The translations under genes were made by a program, and so were the position numbers. A stretch of DNA of 64,000 nucleotides from Rotaria sordida (Eukaryota > Rotifera > Eurotatoria > Philodinida > Philodinidae), in NCBI GenBank assembly GCA_905250125.1, contig CAJNOL010000085.1:224453-288452 (forward strand), given 5' to 3'. Position 1 is the stretch's first letter; each line of letters starts with the position of its first letter. Shown in pieces: positions 1 to 9,932 of this stretch. The notes under the pieces are model-generated. The model did not search any database and had not been told where the DNA came from. It was given only the letters and a program-made list of their open reading frames with translations.

Positions 1-3000
1 TTGTTTTAATAAACTCAATTGTTTTATTCCTTCATGACACACATGACATATTGATTTTGTTGTTGTTAATTGAATACTTGTTGTTGGTAAAGTTAATATT
101 AAATGTGTTACTATAGCTAAACGAATAGCTGTATGTCCACAAAATAATTTTTTAAGATCATTTTCATATATTTTCCAATTAATACCAATTGATTTTAAAT
201 CATTAATTAGAATATTTAATTCAGAATATAATGAAGAAAATTTTGAAAGATTATTATCATCAAATTTATATATAATATAATTAGTTTTATCATTATTTTC
301 AATTTCTGTCCAACATATTCCTGATGTTTGTTGTTGAAAATAATTAATAATTTCATTTGATGGTAATGAATTTGTCATATCAGAAAAAAGTAATAATAAT
401 AAAGGATCATCAGTAATATGATCATAGATTAATTTTGCACATTGAAGATTTTTTGAATGATAACATACCATAAAAAAAGTAGACCAAAGAAGAGAAATAT
501 TTTGTGATTTTGGTTTATATTGATGAATAAATGATTCGGCTTCATCAAAAAGTGAAGCACGAGCAAGTGTTGAAACCTAAATTTAACAAAAAATATTTTA
601 TCAATTTTAAACAATAACATTTCATATGTGAAAAAAACAAACTATGATTAAAAGATTTACACTTCCGTACATATTTGAACTAACGAAGGAAGGTTTCAAA
701 GTGATAAATTTCTTTTAAGCTAAACCTATATCCAATCGATAGAGTCTAGTGAATAAGTAATTACCATAGAATGATTCGAACTATTAGACATTGTTTTACT
801 CATTAGTGAATTTTTCCAGTAGGATCTTAGTTTTCAAGTGAAATTATACTTTTGAATTTTGATATAAAACTTAGCTTACGTAAAGACACCGATTAGACCA
901 ACTCGTAGAAAAAAAAATTCAAAATATTTTATGAAGTCTCTCAAAAAATATGGATTTTTTGAAAGATTCATATCTTGGAGATGGTTGATTGAAAAATTCT
1001 GAAATTTTTTCTACAAATTAGTGGAATCAGTGCCTTTACGAAGGCAAAGTTTCAGGTTAAAATTCGAAAATATGATTTCATTTGAGAACTAAGGTCCTCC
1101 AAGAAAAGTCCACTAACTATTCGAAATCTGAGGAACAAAGATCCAGCAGCTTGAATCACTTTAGGGTATTTACCCACTCACTAGGCCCCATCCATTGAAT
1201 ATAGTCTAAGCTTGAAAGTACGCGGTTAAAAATTGTATATGTCGAAAACGATGCAATCATTCAAATAACCGCTTGTTTTCTCACCAAAAGCTTCTGAATT
1301 GAGGATTATTGACCATGCTGATTCTGAATATAACCATAAGAAATTCTCTTAAGTCTTTATATGTTGGTTTTCTAGACGAACAAGTAGTATTTTGCCAAAA
1401 TAGTTTTGGATCTACTCTGATTATAGATAATATTGAGTTGTCTATTAGACAATAATCTTTTCTGTTTTCCAAAAATAAGTCTTAAGTAAAACAATATAAT
1501 CTGAAAGATTCTCACATTACAATGTTAATATGTATCTACTGTATGAACTAACATTGTTATATTTTCTGCAGTGACAAAATGATCTGACATACGAAAAATG
1601 ACTGTTTTCTAGGCAATACGATATGCTCTATAATCAAGTTTGTTAGTCCGAAAAACCAGCATAGTCGATAACCTACAATTCACTATCGCTCATTGAGAAA
1701 GTGAAAACAACGAGATATTGTTGCATACAAGATTGGATAGGGTTTCATAACTTATTAGAATCATAATAAGAGATATTTTTAAAAGGAGAAGATGAAATTT
1801 AAACTTTATGAAATCCTACTTTTATTATTATATATGAATTAGGATAGAAATATTTCATTGAATGATTACACAAATTTACTATAATGATTTTCAAAGATCA
1901 AAAACCTAATAATTCGATGATTATTATCAATGAAAAAAAACATTTTATATGCAACAGTTTTCTCTTCTTTCCTCTCTATGTTATTGAAAATTACAGATCA
2001 CAAGAAAATATTGTTCTCAACATATTCAATATTCAACCGAATATCTTTAAGTTTGATGCCAACCAGAATAACCATTTCAAATTTTTTAATAAAATATTGT
2101 CTACTTTCAAGCAAAATAAATATTTAGGGCTTGTTGTGTGATATAAATTGATACAAAGGCTTACTAGTGATTAATACAAAATTGTGAAAGTTCCATGATA
2201 ACTCCACGACTTACAGGCAGAAGACAATCAAAAATAATCTCTTACAAACCTCATCAAATGAGAAATTGAAATAATCTTTCGTATGAATAAAATGTTTTTC
2301 AGTGGTCATGCAACACTTTAAAGAAAAGTAGATGATATTTTGATAATTACCATAGGATATATGCTGCTTTTGCCCAATCAGTAATGTCATGAAAGAAAAA
2401 AAATCAGAACTTGTCATGTCGTTCAATCCCACTTGTCTATCATATGGTCGCTGAAGTAACCGAAACCACTCTATGCCAAGAGAAGAACACCTAGTCGATC
2501 TGGTCAGTAGCTCTTCTGAAACCCGGTGTGAGAGATAAAGTGTTAAGATATTCTCTTCAATTGAATTATATAGAAGGTGATTTGATAAATTCTTTTCTCC
2601 ATTGTAGTTCAAATCAAATATATTAGACTTAACATTTTGTCTTTCATCTTTCCTTTAAAATTATATGAATTCATTCTCATTTAATTTTTACATTCTCATA
2701 AGTGAATTAAATATTGTAATCTATCTATTTCATAATTAAAGTAAAATATTTACCATTGCAGCAGCAACTTGTGACGTTTTATATTTATCTGGTATTATTT
2801 TATATATGTCTTGTGCTTCACGAACAAGACCACCAGTATATGCACAAGCATATAAAATCATTTTATAAACTTGTTCATTAAATATTAATTCAGATTTGAC
2901 TTTTTCAAATAATTTTAATGCTTGTTGTCCTTGTCCATTAATTGCATAACCATGTAATAAATTTGCTAATGAAATATTAGTTTTTTGTTTAAGTAAATTA

Positions 3001-4714
3001 AATAATCGATAAGCTTCATTTAAATGTAAACAATGTGCATGCATATCAATTAAACCACTATGTAATGAAAGATTTCGTTCTATAATATATGATGGAATTA
3101 TTCGATGAATATTTTCTGCTTGATGCATAAGTCCTAATTGATTACATGCATTAATTATATTTAAATAAATAAATGAATCAGGTAAAATAGATGATGATTG
3201 AAGTTGTTTGAATAAATTAAGAACTTCTACAGGTTGATTTATTGATAAATAGGTTTTCATTAATGTTGAATAAGCAACATTATCAACTATTGGAAGTAAT
3301 TGATTAAATAATTCTCGAGCACGATCAATTGAACCACAATTACAATACATATTCATAATCTTTAAATAAAAGACAAGTCTGTTGGAACAGTTTCTACGGA
3401 ATTAAAATGTGAAACACGATCTAGTTGTTGTTGCTAATCTCAAGAAGATTGTTTTATTCTATCTATTTTCAGATATATTTCTTCACCATTCTTTTATTTA
3501 ATCCTCCAGAAATGTAATAAGAAAATAGTTGATATATCAGAATGAGACGTTATTGATATACGGTCTTTGATCATATATCAATAACGTCTGTGATAGTCTC
3601 TGACAGTCAAAATGCTCTTCACCGAAATTCAGTAATTTGCATTTCGATGACTGAAGCTATCAACAGCATTCTGAGGTGATATCAATAGTATATATATATA
3701 TATGTGATAAATATTCAGAAAGAGTGAACGTAAGGAATGATCGCCGAAACGAAACTCACAACCATAGATGGCTGAAATACATTCGACGATAAGGTACATA
3801 ACCTCTCTGACTAGCGGCTAGTCATGGCTTGGGAACGATCCAAATTTTTACTTCTATACTTCAATACTTCTTTTAAATCATGTTCCACAATAAAATGATT
3901 TCGAATTTTCTTTTCGATTTGATTCAAAAAACATACCGCTGTTGCTAATCGAATATTTGGTGGATCAAGAAGTCCAAGTCTTAGAATTTCATCATGTACA
4001 TATTCTCCAATATCTAATCGATGACAATCAGTACATGCACTAAGTAGACATGTTGCTGATATAGCATCAAGTTCAATTGTTTTGTTATTTAATATTTCAT
4101 TTTCATATAATTCAATCGTTTTATTTGGTTGTCCATTCATATTATAACCTAAAAAAACAAAAGTTTAATAAAACATTAATATTGTAATATATATTTTATC
4201 TTAAACTCACCTTCTCCTCACCTTTGAACATAGTACCAAAAAGACTAATATCAATTGGTAAATTTTTTATTGTTTTAACTTGTTGAAATATTTGTTCAGC
4301 TGATTGAATATTTTTTATTTTTGAATACATATAAATAAGTTTTATTTGAAGTTGATGATATTCTTGAACTTTTAATGTTTGATCATTTTGAATACATTTA
4401 TGAATATTTTGACATATATTTAAATTATTTAATTCACCACATGCACGAATTATATTTAAATAACAATTAAAATCTGGTTTTATATTTATTATATTTAACA
4501 TCCATTCAAATAAAGCTATTGTACGTATAGGTACATGTGCATTATTATAAGTTTTCATTAATTTATTTATTTCATATAATTCTTTTTCAATTGTTGATGG
4601 AGTTACATCAACAATTGATGATGATAGTAAACGAAATGATGATCGAATTAATGATAATCGACGAAAATATTGCATGATATACAATTGATGAACAGTAATA
4701 GAATGATGATTCAT
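1..4714 (-). CDS. PPR protein with DYW-type deaminase-like C-terminus (partial, left edge)
   Basis: Predicted organellar RNA-binding protein of the plant RNA-editing-factor class. Exons read on the minus strand: 4714-4222, 4148-3937, 3359-2754 and 576-1 (still open at the window edge). All junctions are GT-AG and in phase, giving 629 visible codons. The N-terminus (MQYFRRLSLIRSSFRLLSSS, starting at Met14) is rich in Arg, Ser and Leu with no acids, like a mitochondrial presequence. Helical repeats of about 35 residues follow, for example MNMYCNCGSIDRARELF in exon 3, matching the plant consensus M-Y-x-K-C-G-x-x-x-x-A-x-x-x-F. Exon 4 has an E/PG-box-like part (TSGICWTEIEN, compare plant EPGCSWIEI) and then the DYW deaminase region (FCGHTAIRLAI ... 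CHVCH). The terminal D-Y-W lies outside the window. Oddities: the HxE catalytic motif reads H-T-A, and intron 3 is 2.2 kb. A second GT-donor-like site 11 nt after the exon 1 end would put the frame into a stop, so the first donor was chosen. Confidence 0.85.
577..2753 (-). other. Large intron 3 of the PPR-DYW gene
   Basis: 2177-nt GT-AG intron, far above the 50-70 nt norm here. It contains a palindromic element (about 795-1130). I see no recognisable gene elsewhere in it; the short ORFs lack family features. Confidence 0.7.
795..1130. repeat. Palindromic element, family A copy 1
   Basis: Left arm about 795-950 and right arm about 985-1130 are imperfect inverted repeats: AGGATCTTAGTTTTCAAGTG pairs with CATTTGAGAACTAAGGTCCT. 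The internal motif A-A-A-C-T-T-A-G-C-T-T-A at 868-879 and its relatives match arms at 50398-50912 and 59050-59640. This looks like a decayed foldback/MITE-type element. Confidence 0.65.
3450..3620. repeat. Dispersed repeat, copy 1 (in PPR intron 2)
   Basis: A stretch of about 170 bp in the 577-nt intron 2 (3360-3936) closely matches the reverse complement of about 62860-63015. Shared blocks include ATTTCTTCACCAT followed by CTTTTATTTA. Inside it, AGACGTTATTGATATA and TATATCAATAACGTCT form an inverted repeat (about 3544-3589). Confidence 0.7.
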
Positions 4715-4951
4715 AAAATAATTCTTATTGGTTAGAAATTCAACATAATCAGAAATTTTTTCTAAAATATATTATAAAAGAAATCTTATCAATAAATAGA
4801 AAAATCTATTTTAAATAATATAATTATTTTCTATAAAATAACGTCATTTTGATTTTATTCCATTGCTTTTGTTCTAACCCGCCAATGATTCTTGTTTGTC
4901 GTTTATTTCACTATCAATAAATTAAGTTTGATTCACATTTAAGATCTTAAC
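4715..4951. promoter_or_regulatory. Divergent intergenic region PPR / CHAF1B
   Basis: The two start codons face away from each other with 237 bp between them, so promoters of both genes probably lie here. No specific element could be identified in the AT-rich sequence. Confidence 0.4.
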
Positions 4952-7900
4952 ATGAACGTTTGTACACCAAATATATCATGGCATGGATGCGATCCTGTTT
5001 ATTCATGTGCAATCAATCCAATAGATTCCAAACGTTTAGCTACAGCTGGCATGCGAGGTAATCATCAATTTTTAAAATCAATAAAAAAAAAAAAGAAAAA
5101 CTTATTATTCATTATTTTCTTTAAGGTTCAATTTATCTTTGGGATATTGAATGGCCATCAATACAACAACCAACAATATCATTTGTATCTTCACTTTCTA
5201 GTGCACATTTAGAATCAGTAAATTGTATACGATGGAATTCAAAAGGAACACATTTAGCAAGTGGTAGTGATGATGGTAATATTTTTATTTGGACAAAAGC
5301 ACCAACAGTAACAACTACTGATTCAAATGTAATTGTTTTATCAAAAACAAATCAACCATTGACAGCATCATCAACAACAATTACAACAACAACAACAGCA
5401 AATAATAATGATAATGATAATATACTTGGTTGGGATAAAGATCTACCAGAATCAAAAGAACGTTGGCTTAAAAGTTTACCATATAAAAGTCATTTAGAAC
5501 CTGTTTTAGATTTAGCATGGTCAAGAGATGATCAATTACTTGTTAGTGGTTCAGTTGATAAAAAAGCTATTGTTGTAAGTTATATATTTTGATAAACAAT
5601 TGAAGCCTTATTTTTTCAGAAAAATCGAAATCAAGAAAGATAGCCCGAAATCTGATCTTTCATAAAAGAAATGGTTTTTTTTATTTGATATGTCGTATTT
5701 TTGTCAAAAACTTTTTCACTGCCTTCTACTTGAAAAGTATGCTTGTCTGATTGTGCATCCGAGAATTCTCGCAGGAACTACATTATAGCCAATTGCTTTT
5801 TTGCTTGGAATAGCATTTAAAGTTGCAGAGCCGGTTTTTTTTTCTTTTAAACCAACAAAATAATTAAATATATAGAATGATGGTCCATAGAGAATTTCAA
5901 GTTATCAAATGACCGATTTTTAACCCATATTTGTTGAATATTTGCCGAAAACATTATGATATAGAGCTGAAAATTTTATGCAATTTGATTATATTTGACT
6001 CAATATTGGTGTTTGAGGATACATCCTAACCTTTTAATCCTCATAGCGATCAGAGCTGAATACAGGATGACTTTTTCTGTCCTTCTCTTATAGCTAATTT
6101 GTTGCATATTATTTTTAAATATAACATTTAAAGTTTTCAATAATGGCTAATGTTATAAATAGAAGAAAATACAGCAACATCTTGATTTATTATTTTAATA
6201 ATATGCTCGTCATCACAGAAAACAAATATTAAAAAAAAATATGAACTTATGGTGTTTTATCGCCATTGTCTGAACATATACTAGATACTATTATTAAAAA
6301 AAAAGTTGAACAATGGAAAAGTGCTTGGTAACAGAAATTATATGAAGAAGAAGAAAATATACAAAACAGAGATGGGCATAGGACAACGGTTTTTTGTCCT
6401 GTCCTGTACTCAGTTCTGAGAGTGATTCCAGAAGAGTCACTGATGAAACAATCATTGCAATAGAATATTGGTGTCTTCTAGAATCCTGTGGGGTAGTCCC
6501 GAATGCCTTGCGGGATGAGACGAACGTGATTTTTCGTGATTCAGAATTGGCCCTCAAGACTCTAGTGTCTCCAATATATTAATAATATGGACAAATCAAT
6601 TAGACGCACTCTCATGTAGTCACTCCAATGACCATTGGAGGAAGAACGATTTGACAAAAATGGTATATGAATCCTTCCGTAAATCTGATATATTTCGACA
6701 GAAAAATGTCGTAGAGACCTCAGAGACGTTAAATTTTGTAGAGAATGATTTGTTCTACCATTTCGTGTGATGTAAGCAGATTTTATGCCTAAGTTGTCGG
6801 CGCTGAAAAACTAAAAGTTTGGTTTTCTGAAAAAATTCGTAGTGACTGTTCTGTGTTTTCACACCTTTTTTTTACCTAGCTTTTGCAAAAACTTTCTAAT
6901 GGTATTGATACCCATAGTAGACATTGTATGACTATTGCAGTTTTCAATTCCATATTTCCTTCCTTTTCTACCTACGAGTACTCCATTAACCAAAGAGAGC
7001 AAAAGAGTTAAATATTTAACTTTTTTTTTCTTTGTATTTTAGTGGAATGTTGCTAAACGTGAGAAAATCTCAATAATTGTTGATCCAAAAGGTTTTGTAC
7101 AAGGTGTTGCTATACATCCATGGCGTAAATATATAGCAGTAATGAGTACTGATCGTTCATTACGTATCTATGCAATGAAAGGTGAAACTGGTTCAATATC
7201 ACGATGTGTATATAATATACGTAAAATAAAACCAGCAAATATCAAACAAGAAAATGGTGCATTAATGTTTATTGATGAAACATCGTTAACATTTTTTCGA
7301 CGTTGTGCTTATTTACCTGATGGTAGTCAATTAATTGTATCAGCTGGTTGTTTAGATAAAGCATTTTTAGATGCATATAATAATGAAGAAAATATTGAAG
7401 AAAAAGATGAAATTAATAATCAACAAAATGATTTTGATGATCCTGACATACAAATTATACAAGATGGTGGTGTTAATGAAGAAAAATTTGGATCGACACC
7501 ATGTATAATATTGATTTAATTAAAATATTTTTAAATCTTTTGCTTTTTTTTTAAATTTCTATTATCTTTGTTCTATTTTAGTACCAGCTAAATTAATCGA
7601 TGTTAATTGTGCTTATGTATTTGCAACATCTGGTCCTAAATTTGATCGACCTTTATCAATTATACCAATTATGAATGATCAAGAAGTTATAGCTATATCA
7701 GTATGTCCTTCTCTATTTCCATCGACATCATCTGTTGCACCATATCGAATGCTTTTTGCATTAATTACTAAGACATCATTATTCTTTTATGATCAATTGT
7801 CATTAGAACCATTTGCATATGCACGTCGTATTCATTTATTGTCACTTACTGATGGTTGTTGGTCACATGATGGTCGTCTTTTTATTGCATCATCAGAAGA

Positions 7901-8090
7901 TGGATATTTAACATTTGTTACTTTTACTGAACAATGTCTTGGTGGAACATGTTTACCTGATTCAGATAAAATCTTAGATGATATGATGAACAATGCGTTA
8001 ATACCACCAACAACAAATGTAACGACAACTGTAACACCATCATCATCATCATCATTAATAGTAGCAACAATACAACAAAAGAAAAAATGA
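4952..8090 (+). CDS. CHAF1B: Chromatin assembly factor 1 p60 subunit (WD40)
   Basis: Histone H3-H4 chaperone subunit for replication-coupled nucleosome assembly in the nucleus. Exons 4952-5057, 5126-5574, 7043-7502 and 7582-8090, all GT-AG and in phase, give 507 aa (human p60 is about 560). The start MNVCTPNISWHGCDPVYS matches the family opening (x-I-x-W-H-x-x-x-P-V-Y-S). WD40 blades follow: LATAGMRG/SIYLWDIE, HLASGSDDGNIFIW, LLVSGSVDKKAIV/WNVAKREKISII and YIAVMSTDRSLRIY. The family-diagnostic FFRRCAYLPDGSQLIVSAG and the final blade TDGCWSHDGRLFIASSEDGYLTFVTF are present. The insert around residues 300-325 is unusually acidic. The C-terminus ends soon after the propeller with Thr/Ser runs and KKK, so the long disordered tail of vertebrate p60 is reduced. 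Intron 2 is 1468 nt. A polyadenylation-like AATAAA lies near 8155. Confidence 0.93.
5575..7042 (+). other. Large intron 2 of CHAF1B
   Basis: 1468-nt intron starting GTAAGT and ending TTTTAG. It holds short ORFs on both strands near 6294-6582 without family features, and a locally GC-richer patch at about 6370-6560 that may be old repeat DNA. No gene is recognised. Confidence 0.6.
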
Positions 8091-9055
8091 TGTAATCAGA
8101 GTATTTTTGTTCTCTTCTTTTCTGTATAAACATAGTGATTATTATTATTAGTTCTAATAAAAACATTGTATGTATATAGACTTAATGTATTAAGTTTTCA
8201 AAAGGAAAAAAGGAAGCGTAGATAAATATAAAAAGACAATAGAAAATATAATGGGTAGCAATAGGTATGTGCGCTTATATTTTTATTAAAATGTGATTCA
8301 TAACCGACTAGATTAAAAAGTCTATGAATAACATGTCTACTCATTGTTTGTCGATTATGAATTTAATAAAATTAATATTCCGAATAACTTAAAATATAGG
8401 AAAAAAATCTTTTTATGTTTCAGTTAATAGAACAAAGTGTTTGTGAAAAATGTTTTCTCATGTAAAAAGTAGTTGTTTAAAAAAATATTCATAAATTTTG
8501 ATTTTTATACGTTCTAGCTTATTGTAAAGATAAAAACAAAAACAATATTTTTGATTTATTGAGATATTTACTCATAGCAAATCAGTCGTAAATCAGAAAA
8601 AAATTCTGAATATAAATTTGTCAAGAATATCAAATTCTCATTTTAGCTGACTGATTTTGATTCTCTCTAATGACTTATAAATGGACGAAAATTGAATAGA
8701 CATATTGCACATAGACTTTTTATGTACAGATTAAAAGACAATGAAAACGCACAAGAACAGTATACATAACTATTTTCTTCGTTGTCTTTCGCTCTCTCTC
8801 TCTCGCTCTCTCGTTTATTGTATGCTTGATGTCTATGTATTTGGCTCGAGCACATACAATACAATCCGCCGCCCACATTTCTTTCTCTCTCTCTCTCTCT
8901 CTCTCTCTCGGGTTTTTTTCTTTTCCTTTACGAGTGATGATTTTTTGATTATGATGAACCGACGCTAAGCAAGCAAGCTACGTGCTTACTCTGCTGTTCA
9001 ANNNNNNNNNNTTTTTTTTTTTTTTTTTGAGATTAACTATCAAATAACATTGAAT
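8091..9055. other. Intergenic region with CT microsatellites and an assembly gap
   Basis: No gene seen. It contains CT-rich tracts at about 8789-8812 and 8880-8911, a run of ten N at 9002-9011 (assembly gap, true length unknown), and a poly-T tract directly after the gap. The gap probably replaces collapsed low-complexity DNA. Confidence 0.8.
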
Positions 9056-9795
9056 ATGAATTTTATAAAACGTCCATTTCATCATACTAATTCAACATCA
9101 ACTACAGCAGCATCAAGTAATTTACGAGATCCACTTACTGTACCATCATCACCACCATCTGCAGCTAAAACAAATTCATCATTAACTGGTTCTGTTCGTT
9201 TTAATGATTTAATAAGTACTCAACCAAAATTTAATGAACGTGAAAAATATCTTACTGCGTAAATATTTCTTAAAATTGAAAATTTTATTAAATAGTAGAA
9301 TTTGTTTTGTTTTTGTTTTTTCTTATATTAGTAAATATCCTCAACAACAAATGCAATTAATACGTAAACGATTAAAAGTTGAATTTTGGCTTGATGATCA
9401 ATTACGATCACTATATGATATAAAAGTAAATTTAAATTATTCTATATAGAATATATTAACGAGAAAAAAAAAACTTTTTTCAGGATGACAGTTCACAAGA
9501 AGATCATGATCATTGTCCAGGAGATTTAATTGATTCTCTTTTAGATATTGAAAATGATTCACAACGACGTACATTTCTTCTTGTAAGATCTTATCTTTCT
9601 TTTTTTTTTCTTCCATTTATCATTATTAATATCTGAATATATTATTATATAGGAGAAATTAAGAAATGTCAAACAATCTCGTTCTATAATAATGGTATGT
9701 ATGACAACATTAATCAATCATATTTTTCTTATCTTTTTTATCGTATCTTCTAGGAGTTCATTGATGAATTATTGCATCGTGTGAAAATGTTGTAA
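9056..9795 (+). CDS. PPP1R14: PP1 inhibitor of the PPP1R14 (CPI-17/PHI-1) family
   Basis: Cytosolic regulator that, in the family, inhibits protein phosphatase 1 (myosin phosphatase) once phosphorylated. Five exons: 9056-9258, 9332-9425, 9484-9582, 9653-9694 and 9754-9795, all in phase, 159 aa. The conserved core runs from about residue 66: LTAKYPQQQMQLIRKRLKVE aligns with the family's V-T-V-K-Y-D-R-x-E-L-x-x-R-L, placing a Thr at residue 67 in the position of the inhibitory phospho-Thr. FWLDDQLRSLYD, LIDSLLDIENDSQRRTFL and FIDELLHRVKML match the helical bundle in order. The first about 60 residues are Ser/Thr/Pro-rich and unrelated to vertebrate paralogs. The ATG at 9056 is chosen; the TTG six bases upstream is not a plausible start. 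Which vertebrate paralog it matches cannot be said. Confidence 0.88.
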
Positions 9796-9932
9796 TTATA
9801 TAAGATTTTCTTTTTTTTTTGTTTGTTGTTCAATCAGGTTTTGTTTTTTTTTTTTTTTTTTTGAAATGAAACAAAAATATAATATCACAAAGAGAATATA
9901 AATGAAATAATTACAAAACAAAAATTATATAA

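Noticed and set aside
6294..6582. ORFs on both strands in the large CHAF1B intron
   Set aside because: Overlapping mirror frames in a GC-richer patch with no family features; more likely old repeat DNA.
7924..8166. Minus-strand ORF overlapping the end of CHAF1B
   Set aside because: It is antisense to the Thr/Ser-codon repeats of the real gene and has no features of its own.
8667..8968. Overlapping small ORFs around the CT tracts
   Set aside because: Their composition is dictated by the microsatellites (runs of Ser/Leu or Arg/Glu).
9050..9055. Extending the PPP1R14 protein to an upstream start at 9050
   Set aside because: That codon is TTG; the first ATG is at 9056 and nuclear animal genes rarely use TTG.
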